From: Mesobacterium_A hydrothermale
GTDB lineage: Bacteria; Pseudomonadota; Alphaproteobacteria; Rhodobacterales; Rhodobacteraceae
Assembly (NCBI RefSeq): GCF_035818635.1
Contig: NZ_JAYLLH010000006.1
Coordinates: 62,001-126,000 of the forward strand
Direction of reading: 5' to 3'
DNA length: 64,000 nt
Both the position numbers and the translations under genes were made by a program. Below are positions 34,669 through 43,179 of the stretch, piece after piece. The notes beneath the pieces were generated by a model. That model worked only from the letters and a program-made list of their open reading frames with translations. It made no database searches and was not told where the DNA came from. Within the stretch, counting starts at the first letter, position 1; each line of letters opens with the position of its first letter.

Positions 34669-36056
34669 CCAAGGATGTCCTTCCAGCGGGCGATCTGCTC
34701 GCGCACACGCACCGGCGACGTGCCACCATAGCTTTGACGCGAGGCGACGGAATTGTGCACGCCCAGAACATCATAAACCGCTTCGGTGATTCCGTCATGC
34801 ACGGCGGTCATGTCGTCCAGCGACAGGTCGGGCAGGTCGCACCCCTTTTTCTCGGCCAGGGCGACAAGCGACCCGGTGACATGGTGCGCGGTGCGGAACG
34901 GCAGGTTCAGTTCGCGCACCAGCCAGTCCGCCAGATCGGTCGCGGTAGAGAACCCGCTTGCTGCGGCGGCTTCCAGCACCGGGCGATTGGCGGTCATGTC
35001 ACGCACCATGCCTTCCATCGCGGCCAGCGCCAGCATCCAGTTGTCGGCCGCGTCGAAGACCTGCTCCTTGTCTTCCTGCATGTCCTTGGAATAGGCCAAG
35101 GGCAGCCCCTTCATCACCGTCATCAGGGCGACGTTGGCACCCATGATCCGGCCGATCTTGGCGCGGATCAGTTCGGCGGCGTCGGGGTTTTTCTTTTGCG
35201 GCATGATAGACGAGCCGGTGCTGAACCGGTCGGACAAGGTGACGAACCGGAACTGGGCCGAAGACCAGATCACCAGTTCTTCGGCCATGCGCGACAGGTG
35301 GATCGCACTGATCGACGCGAGCCCAAGGAACTCCAGCGCGAAATCGCGGTCGCTGACCGCATCGAGCGAATTCGCAGACGGACGGTCGAACCCCAGCGCT
35401 TCGGCCGTCATGTGGCGGTCGATCGGGAACCCGGTTCCGGCCAGCGCGGCCGCCCCCAGCGGGCATTCGTTCATCCGTTTGCGCGCGTCGCGGACGCGGG
35501 ACAGGTCACGGGCGAACATTTCCACATAGGCCATCATGTGATGGCCCCAGGTCACCGGTTGCGCGGTTTGCAGGTGGGTAAAGCCGGGCATGACCCAGTC
35601 CGCCCCGGCCTCTGCCTGGCCCAGCAGGGCGCGCATCAATGCCAGCAGCCCGCCTTCGACGGCGTCCAGTTGATCGCGTACCCAAAGCTTGAAGTCGGTC
35701 GCCACCTGGTCATTCCGGGACCGGGCGGTGTGCAGACGGCCCGCCGGTTCACCGATCACTTCGGACAGGCGTGCCTCGACGTTCATGTGGATGTCTTCCA
35801 GCGCGGTCGAAAACTGGAACGTTCCGGCCTCGATCTCTGACAAAACGGTGAGAAGCCCTTCCCGGATGGCGTCCGCGTCGCTAGGTGTGATGATGCCTTG
35901 TGCCGCAAGCATCGCGGCATGGGCCCTTGAACCGGCGATGTCCTGCGTAGCCATGCGCTTGTCGAACCCGATCGAGGCGTTGATCGCCTCCATGATCGCA
36001 TCGGGACCGGCGGCGAAACGGCCACCCCACATCTGGTTCGAGGACTTTTCGGACAT
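34665..36056 (-). CDS. argH: argininosuccinate lyase
   Basis: A 463-residue enzyme of the fumarase/aspartase superfamily that splits argininosuccinate to arginine and fumarate. The signature GSSIMPQKKNPD and the early MWGGRFAAGPD are present, together with HTARSRNDQV. It starts at the ATG at 36056. It diverges from the TlpA-like gene, whose TTG start is only 23 bases away, so the two promoters must overlap or lie inside the neighbouring coding regions. Confidence 0.97.
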   Translation of the reverse strand: MSEKSSNQMWGGRFAAGPDAIMEAINASIGFDKRMATQDIAGSRAHAAMLAAQGIITPSDADAIREGLLTVLSEIEAGTFQFSTALEDIHMNVEARLSEVIGEPAGRLHTARSRNDQVATDFKLWVRDQLDAVEGGLLALMRALLGQAEAGADWVMPGFTHLQTAQPVTWGHHMMAYVEMFARDLSRVRDARKRMNECPLGAAALAGTGFPIDRHMTAEALGFDRPSANSLDAVSDRDFALEFLGLASISAIHLSRMAEELVIWSSAQFRFVTLSDRFSTGSSIMPQKKNPDAAELIRAKIGRIMGANVALMTVMKGLPLAYSKDMQEDKEQVFDAADNWMLALAAMEGMVRDMTANRPVLEAAAASGFSTATDLADWLVRELNLPFRTAHHVTGSLVALAEKKGCDLPDLSLDDMTAVHDGITEAVYDVLGVHNSVASRQSYGGTSPVRVREQIARWKDILG

Positions 36057-36079
36057 AAGGCACCTATTGGGAGGCAGAT

Positions 36080-36640
<561 letters not shown>

Positions 36641-36645
36641 AAAAT

Positions 36646-36686
36646 GGGCCGCACAAGGCGGCCCCAGATGACGAAGAACCTTCGTC
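36646..36686. terminator. two tandem hairpins between convergent genes
   Basis: GGGCCGC/GCGGCCC (36646-36664) and GACGAAG/CTTCGTC (36670-36686). On the minus strand the first hairpin is followed by ATTTTTTATC, a good terminator for the cytochrome c peroxidase gene. On the plus strand the second hairpin lies beyond the TlpA-like gene. Confidence 0.8.
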
Positions 36687-36697
36687 CCCAATGAGTT

Positions 36698-37744
36698 TTA
36701 TTTGACCTCGCCGGTCGGGCGTGGCGTGGTGGCTGTTTCTGCCGGCAGGACCGGGTATTCGACCACGGGCACCGTGCCGGTCAGCGAACCAAGAAAGGCG
36801 GTAATCTGGCCGATTTCCTGATCGTTCAGGTCGGCGCCAAGCTGCGAGGTCGCCATGATCGCGACGGCGGTTTCCAGATCCCAGACCTTGCCCGAGTGGA
36901 AATAGGGCGCCGTCACCGCGATGTTGCGCAGGGGCGCGGCACGGAAGACATATTCGTCGTCGGCGGTGTCGGTCACGGCGAACCGGCCCCGGTCGCCTTC
37001 GGGCAGGATGTCGGCGCCCGGCTTTTCGATCAGGCCGAACGGGTAGTAGCCGTTGCCGCCAAGGTTGATCCCGTTATGGCAGGACGCACAGCCCGCATCC
37101 ATGAACAGTGCCAGCCCCGCTTTTTCATCGTCGGTCAGCGCGTTTTCGTCACCGTTCAGATAGGCGTCGAAGGGCGACGGGGTCAGCAGCGTCGCCTCGT
37201 AGGCTTCGATTGCCTTGGCGAAGTTGTCGAAGGTCACCGGGTCGGCTTCGTCGGGGAAGGACGCCTTGAACCAGTCCTGGTACTGCGGCATCGAATTCAG
37301 CGTGGCGACAACGTTGTCAGGCGTGTTGGCCATTTCGACGCCAGCCTGCACCGGCCCCTTGGCTTGTGCCGCAAGGTCAGGCGCGCGCCCGTCCCAGAAC
37401 TGCGCTTCGTTGAAGACGGCGTTCAGCACGGTCGGAGAGTTCCGCGGGCCCTTTTGCCAGCCGTGGCCGATCGAGGTTGGCATGTTGTCGTCCCCGCCGG
37501 TTGCCAGGTTGTGGCACGAGTTGCACGAAAACACGCCAGAGGCCGACATGCGCGGATCGAAGAACAGCGCCTTGCCCAAGTCGATCTTGGCCGGGGTGAT
37601 CAGGTTGTCATTCACGGCCGGCGTGGTCGAGGGCAGTGGCGAGAACATTTCCAGCGCCATTTCGCGTAGGTCGTCGGCCATTGCGCCCTGCGCCGCAAGG
37701 ATTATCGCAAGGGACGTTGCACAAAGCCGTTTCGTGGTGAACAT
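36698..37744 (-). CDS. di-haem cytochrome c peroxidase
   Basis: A 348-residue protein exported by a signal peptide (MFTTKRLCATSLAIILAAQGAMA). Two haem-binding motifs are visible, CNSCH (74-78) and CASCH (219-223), with the KALFFDPRMS segment typical of bacterial CCP/MauG proteins. It reduces hydrogen peroxide in the periplasm with electrons from cytochrome c. The start at 37744 is chosen because GGAG lies at the right distance; an ATG at 37756 is also open. A perfect FNR-type box sits 79 bases upstream of the start codon, pointing to induction at low oxygen. Confidence 0.93.
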   Translation of the reverse strand: MFTTKRLCATSLAIILAAQGAMADDLREMALEMFSPLPSTTPAVNDNLITPAKIDLGKALFFDPRMSASGVFSCNSCHNLATGGDDNMPTSIGHGWQKGPRNSPTVLNAVFNEAQFWDGRAPDLAAQAKGPVQAGVEMANTPDNVVATLNSMPQYQDWFKASFPDEADPVTFDNFAKAIEAYEATLLTPSPFDAYLNGDENALTDDEKAGLALFMDAGCASCHNGINLGGNGYYPFGLIEKPGADILPEGDRGRFAVTDTADDEYVFRAAPLRNIAVTAPYFHSGKVWDLETAVAIMATSQLGADLNDQEIGQITAFLGSLTGTVPVVEYPVLPAETATTPRPTGEVK

Positions 37745-37822
37745 CGAAAACTCCATAATGTCCAAAAGGTTAACGTTACGCGTTTCTTTTAGAATGATTA
37801 TAGATCTCTTGTTTTGAATGCG

Positions 37823-37836
37823 TTGATGTGGATCAA
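37823..37836. promoter_or_regulatory. FNR/CRP-type operator (TTGAT-N4-ATCAA)
   Basis: TTGATGTGGATCAA is a perfect match to the FNR/FnrL consensus. It lies 79 bases upstream of the cytochrome c peroxidase start and 119 bases upstream of lysA, in the divergent intergenic region. FNR control of cytochrome c peroxidase is known in other proteobacteria, so it most probably acts leftwards. Confidence 0.8.
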
Positions 37837-37954
37837 AAGTTCGTGATCTTTGCGTGAAGAGCCGGCTGTCATTGTCGGGGCCTGCACAAGAAATTCCGGG
37901 TTCCGCTGTGACAGTGCATGGGATAATGAGCAGCCGATCGTTAAGGAGGCTGGT

Positions 37955-39220
37955 TTGGATCATTTTCTGTATCGCGACGGCGAGCTGTTTGCAGAGGACG
38001 TGGCTGTCGCTGACATCGCTGCGCAGGTGGGCACGCCGTTTTACTGCTATTCCACCGCGACGCTGACCCGCCATTTCCAGCTGTTCAACGAGGCGCTGGA
38101 AGGCACCGACCACCTTGTCTGCTATGCCATGAAGGCCGCCAGCAACCAGGCGATCCTGAAAACCCTGGCCGCGCTGGGCGCGGGCATGGATGTGGTTTCG
38201 GGCGGGGAATATGCCCGTGCCAAGGCCGCAGGTGTGCCCGGAGACCGGATCGTATTTTCCGGTGTTGGCAAGACCGCGGCGGAAATCCGCGCCGCGCTGG
38301 ACGGTGGAATCCGCCAATTCAACGTTGAAAGCGAACCGGAACTCAGGGTGATTTCACAGATTGCCAGTGCAATGGGCGCAACCGCACCGGTCACCATTCG
38401 CGTCAACCCGGATGTCGACGCCAAGACCCATGCCAAGATCGCGACCGGCAAGTCGGAAAACAAGTTCGGCATCCCCATTGCCAAGGCCCGCGCCGTCTAT
38501 GCCGAAGCCGCCAGCCTGCCGGGGATCGAAGTCATTGGCATCGACGTTCATATTGGCAGCCAGCTGACGCAGCTGGAACCCTATGAACAGGCGTACCAGA
38601 AGGTCGCCGAACTGACCGAACAGCTGCGCGCCGATGGCCACAATATCCGGCGGCTGGATCTGGGCGGTGGCTTGGGCATTCCTTACACCCGATCGAACGA
38701 AGCGCCGCCCTTGCCGATGGATTACGGCGCGCTGGTCAAGCGGACGCTGGGCCACCTTGGATGCGAGCTTGAAATCGAGCCCGGCCGCCTGATCGCGGGC
38801 AACGCCGGGATCCTTGTTTCCGAAGTGATCTATGTGAAGGACGGCGTAGGCCGGACCTTCCTGATTCTGGACGCGGCGATGAACGATCTGATCCGGCCCG
38901 CGATGTACGATGCGCACCACGAAATCGTGCCTGTAAAAGAGGCAGAGCCAGGGGTCGAGATGGCGCCCTATGATATCGTCGGCCCGGTCTGCGAAAGCGG
39001 TGATACCTTTGCCAAGGGGCGCGTGATGCCGCCGTTGCAGGCTGGAGATCTGGTCGCTTTCCGTTCTGCCGGGGCCTATGGCGCGGTGATGTCGAGCGAA
39101 TACAACACCCGTCCGCTGGTGCCCGAAGTGCTGGTGAACGGGGATCAATTCGCTGTCATCCGGGCACGGCCAAGCTTTGACGAAATCATAAATCGCGATA
39201 CCATCCCCGCGTGGCTGTAA
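37955..39220 (+). CDS. lysA: diaminopimelate decarboxylase
   Basis: A 421-residue fold-III PLP enzyme, the last step of lysine biosynthesis. The PLP lysine is K60 (CYAMKAASN), and GPVCESGDT provides the catalytic cysteine from the partner subunit. I use the TTG at 37955 because AAGGAGG lies 7 bases upstream; the frame is open further up but without this signal. It is followed at 38 bases by the TIGR02302 gene, an association I recall as common in Rhodobacteraceae. Confidence 0.96.
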   Translation: MDHFLYRDGELFAEDVAVADIAAQVGTPFYCYSTATLTRHFQLFNEALEGTDHLVCYAMKAASNQAILKTLAALGAGMDVVSGGEYARAKAAGVPGDRIVFSGVGKTAAEIRAALDGGIRQFNVESEPELRVISQIASAMGATAPVTIRVNPDVDAKTHAKIATGKSENKFGIPIAKARAVYAEAASLPGIEVIGIDVHIGSQLTQLEPYEQAYQKVAELTEQLRADGHNIRRLDLGGGLGIPYTRSNEAPPLPMDYGALVKRTLGHLGCELEIEPGRLIAGNAGILVSEVIYVKDGVGRTFLILDAAMNDLIRPAMYDAHHEIVPVKEAEPGVEMAPYDIVGPVCESGDTFAKGRVMPPLQAGDLVAFRSAGAYGAVMSSEYNTRPLVPEVLVNGDQFAVIRARPSFDEIINRDTIPAWL

Positions 39221-39257
39221 GGCATTCCTCTTGCGGTCAAGGACCGGGGAGAGGTGC

Positions 39258-41822
39258 ATGCCGCAGGACCGCCTGCCGAACGAGATCGACAAGGCCCTGA
39301 AATGGCCGCTGGCGCTGACCCGCGCCGGGATGGTGGCGGAACGGATCACGCGCGCGTTCTGGCCGCTGTGGTCTGTGCTGTTCGTCGCTATCGGTGCGCT
39401 GTTCCTGGGGCTGCACGACATGGTCGCGGTCGAAACCGTCTGGATCGTCGGTGCCGTTCTGGCGCTGCTGGCCATTGCCGCGCTGGTGCGGGGCGTGATG
39501 GTGTTTCGCTGGCCGTCGCGCGCGGGCGCGCTGGACCGGCTGGACGCCACGATGGCGGGTCGCCCGATCCGCGCCGCGCTGGATACGCAGGCGATTGGCT
39601 CGGACGATCCGGCGTCGAACGCGGTTTGGCAGGCGTATCAGGCGCGGATGCGCGACCGGCTGGCGCAGGCCAAACCGGTCGAACCCGATCTGCGCGTTGC
39701 CCGCGCAGACCCGTTTGCCCTGCGATATGTCGCGCTGCTGGTTCTGGCCTCGGGGCTTCTGTTCGGGTCTGTCATTCGGGTGGGGTCTGTCACCACCTTG
39801 ACCCCGAATGGCAAGTCGCTGGCCACCGGCCCGGTCTGGGAAGGCTGGCTCGAGCCTCCGGGGTATACACGCCTGCCCGCGATCTATCTCAATGACATCA
39901 CCGCGGCGTCACTGGACGCACCCGAGGGCAGCCGCATCACCCTGCGGCTTTACGGTGCCGTCGGTGCGTTGTCGGTGGCCGAAACCGTGACCGGTCAGCC
40001 GCAGCCCGAAGGCGAGGTGGACCAGCCCACGGCGCAGGAATTCGTCGTCAGGCAATCCGGCGAAATCGCGATCACCGGCGACGGCGGGCGCAGTTGGCAG
40101 ATCGCGATGATCCCCGATACCGCCCCGACTGTCATCCTCGATGGCGAGATCGAGGTGAGCTATGAGGGTGAAGCGAACATTCCCTTCACGGCCAAGGACG
40201 ATTATGGCGTGGTTGAAGGCACCGCGCGGATCGACCTTGCGCTGGACCAGGTCGACCGCCGCTATGGGTTGAAGATCGACCCGGAGATGCGTGATGCGAT
40301 CACCCTGCCTCTGCCGATGCCGATTTCCGGCAGCCGGGCGGACTTCACCGAATCGCTGATCGACAATTTTTCGGAACATGCCTGGGCGAACCTGCCGGTG
40401 ACTCTGACGCTGATCGCGCAGGATGCGGCAGGCAACACCGGCAACACCCCCCCAGACGTGATAACCCTGCCGGGACGGCGGTTCTTCGATCCGCTGGCGG
40501 CGGCGATCATCGAACAACGCCGCGCGCTGTTGTGGTCGCGCGCGAATGCCAAACCGGTTGTTCAGGTGATGCGGGCGATTTCGAACCGTCCGGACGATGT
40601 TTTCCGGTCTGCCGTCACCTACCTGCGGTTCAAGACGATCCTGACCCGTCTGGAACGGTATGCAGAACATGACATGACGCTGGAACAGCAGGATGAGCTC
40701 TCCATGGCGCTGTGGGACCTGGCGCTGTTGTTGGAAGAGGGCGACTTGCAGGACGCGCTTGAACGGCTGCAACGGGCGCAGGATCGCCTGACAGAGGCGA
40801 TGAAGAACGGTGCGTCCGATCAGGAAATCGCCGAACTGATGCAGGAACTGCGGGAAGCGACCGACGACTATCTGCGAAAGCTGGCCCAGCAAAACCAGCG
40901 TGATGCCGAGCAGAACCCGGAGTTCGCCGAAGGCATGGATCAGGACATGATGCAGATGACCCAGAATGATCTGCAGGAAATGATGGATCGGATCCAGGAG
41001 CTGATGGAACAGGGCCGCATGGCTGAAGCCATGGAAGCGATGGAACAGCTGCGCCAACTGATGGAAAACATGCAGGTCACCCAAGGTCAGGGGCAGGGCC
41101 AGCCTTCGCCTGGACAACAGGCGATGGAAGGCCTGGCCGAAACCCTGCGGGATCAGCAGGGGCTGAGCGACGAGGCCTTCCGTGACCTGCAACAGCAGTT
41201 CAACCAGCCCAACCCGGGGCAACAAGGCCAGCAGGGCCAGCAGGGTGAACAGCAGGGTCAGGGACAGCAAGGCCAGCAACAAGGACAGGGCCAGCAGCCG
41301 GGCACTGATCAGCAAGGCGGGCAGGGGACCCAGCAAAGCCTGGCAGACCGCCAGCGCGGGTTGCGGCAGGAACTGAACCGCCAGCGCAACAACCTGCCCG
41401 GTCTCGGTGGTGAGGCAGGCGAGCGTGCCCGCGACTCGCTTGGCCGGGCCGAGGATGCGATGGACGGCGCCGAAGAGGCTCTGCGCCAGGGCGATCTGGC
41501 CGAGGCGATTGACCGCCAGTCCGAAGCGATGGAAGCCCTGCGCGAAGGCATGCGCGACCTGGGCGAGGCCTTGGCGCAGGAACAGCAGAACCAGGGTCAG
41601 CAGGGCACCGCCGATGGGACCGACCCTGGGGAACAGCGCGACCCGCTGGGCCGCAGCGCGGGCAGCAATGGCCAGATCGGCACCGATGAGAACCTGTTGC
41701 AGGGCGAAGACGTTTATCGCCGGGCGCGGGAACTGCTGGACGAGATCCGTCGCCGCACCGGCGATGGAGAACGCCCCGAAGCCGAGCTGGAATACCTTGA
41801 ACGGTTGCTTGACCGGTTCTGA
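39258..41822 (+). CDS. TIGR02302/DUF4175 family membrane protein with Q/G-rich tract
   Basis: An 854-residue protein. Hydrophobic helices near residues 30-60, 65-85 and 155-175 anchor it in the membrane, and a large extracytoplasmic domain follows (VILDGEIEVSYEGEANIPF and after). The second half is predominantly helical and coiled-coil-like (EQGRMAEAMEAMEQLRQLM). Between about residues 645 and 695 lies a long tract almost entirely of Gln and Gly with occasional Glu. The C-terminus (YRRARELLDEIRRRTG) is well conserved in form. The family's function is unknown. GGGGAGAGG precedes the ATG at 39258. Confidence 0.87.
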   Translation: MPQDRLPNEIDKALKWPLALTRAGMVAERITRAFWPLWSVLFVAIGALFLGLHDMVAVETVWIVGAVLALLAIAALVRGVMVFRWPSRAGALDRLDATMAGRPIRAALDTQAIGSDDPASNAVWQAYQARMRDRLAQAKPVEPDLRVARADPFALRYVALLVLASGLLFGSVIRVGSVTTLTPNGKSLATGPVWEGWLEPPGYTRLPAIYLNDITAASLDAPEGSRITLRLYGAVGALSVAETVTGQPQPEGEVDQPTAQEFVVRQSGEIAITGDGGRSWQIAMIPDTAPTVILDGEIEVSYEGEANIPFTAKDDYGVVEGTARIDLALDQVDRRYGLKIDPEMRDAITLPLPMPISGSRADFTESLIDNFSEHAWANLPVTLTLIAQDAAGNTGNTPPDVITLPGRRFFDPLAAAIIEQRRALLWSRANAKPVVQVMRAISNRPDDVFRSAVTYLRFKTILTRLERYAEHDMTLEQQDELSMALWDLALLLEEGDLQDALERLQRAQDRLTEAMKNGASDQEIAELMQELREATDDYLRKLAQQNQRDAEQNPEFAEGMDQDMMQMTQNDLQEMMDRIQELMEQGRMAEAMEAMEQLRQLMENMQVTQGQGQGQPSPGQQAMEGLAETLRDQQGLSDEAFRDLQQQFNQPNPGQQGQQGQQGEQQGQGQQGQQQGQGQQPGTDQQGGQGTQQSLADRQRGLRQELNRQRNNLPGLGGEAGERARDSLGRAEDAMDGAEEALRQGDLAEAIDRQSEAMEALREGMRDLGEALAQEQQNQGQQGTADGTDPGEQRDPLGRSAGSNGQIGTDENLLQGEDVYRRARELLDEIRRRTGDGERPEAELEYLERLLDRF

Positions 41823-41844
41823 AAGCCGGACGCCGTTCGGTACG

Positions 41845-41880
41845 AAAAAAGAGCGCGTCCTTACGGACCCGCCCTTTTTT
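41845..41880. terminator. intrinsic terminator
   Basis: An A6 run, an imperfect GC stem around a GTCC-TTAC-GGAC core, and a T6 run. It works in either direction and separates the DUF4175 gene from the convergent DUF1127 gene. Confidence 0.8.
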
Positions 41881-41899
41881 CCGTGACCGTCGTTCTGAC

Positions 41900-42118
41900 T
41901 TACAGGAAGTAGACGTCGCGAAAGACGTTACGTGCGATGTCTTCGCGCTTCAGGCCGCGTGCGGCCAGTTCGGCGTCGGTCATGTTTTGATAAAGCGTGA
42001 TCGCACGCATGCGGGTATTGTTTTCGCCGATGGCAACGATGCCGCGGCCGATGGCGGCAAGGACGTCGCGCAGGCCCGAACGGGCCGATGTTTCTACATG
42101 GGTTGCGATATGTGCCAT
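41900..42118 (-). CDS. DUF1127 domain-containing small protein
   Basis: A 72-residue protein with the C-terminal DUF1127 arginine/leucine-rich motif (DAELAARGLKREDIARNVFRD). Proteins of this type are frequent in alphaproteobacteria, and some are implicated in phosphate homeostasis or RNA-related stress adaptation. The exact role here is unknown. It stands alone with a terminator behind it. Confidence 0.9.
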   Translation of the reverse strand: MAHIATHVETSARSGLRDVLAAIGRGIVAIGENNTRMRAITLYQNMTDAELAARGLKREDIARNVFRDVYFL

Positions 42119-42483
42119 TGGGAGTGCCTCTGACTGTTTTTCGTTTCTTCCCGGAATAGGTAGGGGGTGTGCTGCGATGCAGCAATGCCCGCAAGCGTAT
42201 AGCCGGGTTTCGTTTGCCGCATGGCTGATCACGCGCGGTCATGAAAAAAGGAGAGCCAGAAGGCTCTCCTTGCGTTTCATGCTGAAATTACTGAAATATT
42301 TCGTCGATTCAGACCTACGAACCACCGTTTTGTCCGTCCGACACGCGGGGTTATGCACGGGTTTTGTATCAAGAGCATGACGACAAAAATGCCAGTGTGC
42401 GGGGTAAAATTTCTGCGACTGCAAAGGTGCCTGAATGATAAGCGTCAAGGCGTCGTTTGCGCGCTGATGATGCGTTTTGCAAA
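42119..42483. other. 365-base intergenic stretch; holds one terminator and no credible gene
   Basis: Between DUF1127 and thiQ. It contains the hairpin at 42248-42271 and otherwise AT-richer sequence than the surroundings. A 69-codon frame on the minus strand (42239-42448) crosses the hairpin and has no ribosome site, so I do not call it. The stretch between 42272 and 42483, ending in a strong terminator, could encode a small RNA on the minus strand. Confidence 0.5.
42248..42271 (-). terminator. intrinsic terminator
   Basis: AAGGAGAGCC/GGCTCTCCTT stem with an AGAA loop, followed on the minus strand by TTTTTTCATG. It would end a minus-strand transcript coming from thiQ or from an unannotated small RNA in between. 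It lies 213 bases beyond the thiQ stop. Confidence 0.8.
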
Positions 42484-43179
42484 TTATCCCAGATAGGCGC
42501 GCAGCGCCGGAGGCGGATCGGTGAAAAGCGATTCGGTGTCCTGCGGCGTGTGCGCAACCCCGTCGGCCACAAGAACTGTCTGGTCCGCGAATTTGCGGGC
42601 ACCGTGCGGATCGTGGGTGACCATGATCGTCAGGCCGCCGATCTTCCCGCTCACGTCCTGCACAACACCCAGCATCTCTGCCCGGAGGGCGGGGCCCAGG
42701 GCCGAAAACGGTTCATCCAGCAACAGCACTGGCCGGGCCTGAATCAAAACGCGGGCCAGCGCTGCACGGCTTTGCTGGCCGCCGGAAAGGGTGGCGGGGC
42801 GGCGGTTGCCCATCTGATCCAGACCGACCGCATGCAGGGCGTTTTCGATACGGCTGTGGTCCTCAGGTCTTGTCCGCCCCCCGCGCGGGCGCAGCGCCAA
42901 CATCAGGTTGCTTCCAACGCTCAGGTGTGGAAACAGGTTGTTGTCCTGGAAAAGGATCGACACCGGCCGCCGGGCCGGCGGCAAAGACGTGATGTCTTGT
43001 CCGTTCAACCTGATCCGGCCCGCACTGGGCGCGCGAAACCCGGCGATCAGGTCCAGCAAGGTGGATTTGCCAGCGCCAGACGGACCGATCACGGCAATCC
43101 TACCTGTGTCGGGCAGCGTCAGGTCGGCGGACAGACGGAACCCGTCACTGTCGCTTTGCACGTGGTCAAGTTGCAGCAT
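42484..43179 (-). CDS. thiQ: thiamine ABC transporter ATP-binding protein
   Basis: A 231-residue ABC ATPase. Walker A is GPSGAGKST, the signature is LSGGQQSR, Walker B is VLLLDEPFSAL and the H loop is VTHD. It energises thiamine, TMP or TPP import through ThiP. I start it at the ATG at 43179 (MLQLDHV); it overlaps thiP by 14 bases. It is the last gene of the TPP-riboswitch-controlled thiBPQ operon. Confidence 0.94.
   Translation of the reverse strand: MLQLDHVQSDSDGFRLSADLTLPDTGRIAVIGPSGAGKSTLLDLIAGFRAPSAGRIRLNGQDITSLPPARRPVSILFQDNNLFPHLSVGSNLMLALRPRGGRTRPEDHSRIENALHAVGLDQMGNRRPATLSGGQQSRAALARVLIQARPVLLLDEPFSALGPALRAEMLGVVQDVSGKIGGLTIMVTHDPHGARKFADQTVLVADGVAHTPQDTESLFTDPPPALRAYLG

Noticed and set aside
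41075..41340. CAG-rich stretch considered as a stand-alone DNA repeat array
   Set aside because: It is in frame with, and fully explained by, the Q/G-rich segment of the DUF4175 protein; no precise unit recurs.
42239..42448. 69-codon minus-strand frame in the thiQ-DUF1127 gap
   Set aside because: It runs through a terminator hairpin, has no ribosome site, and its composition does not look protein-like.
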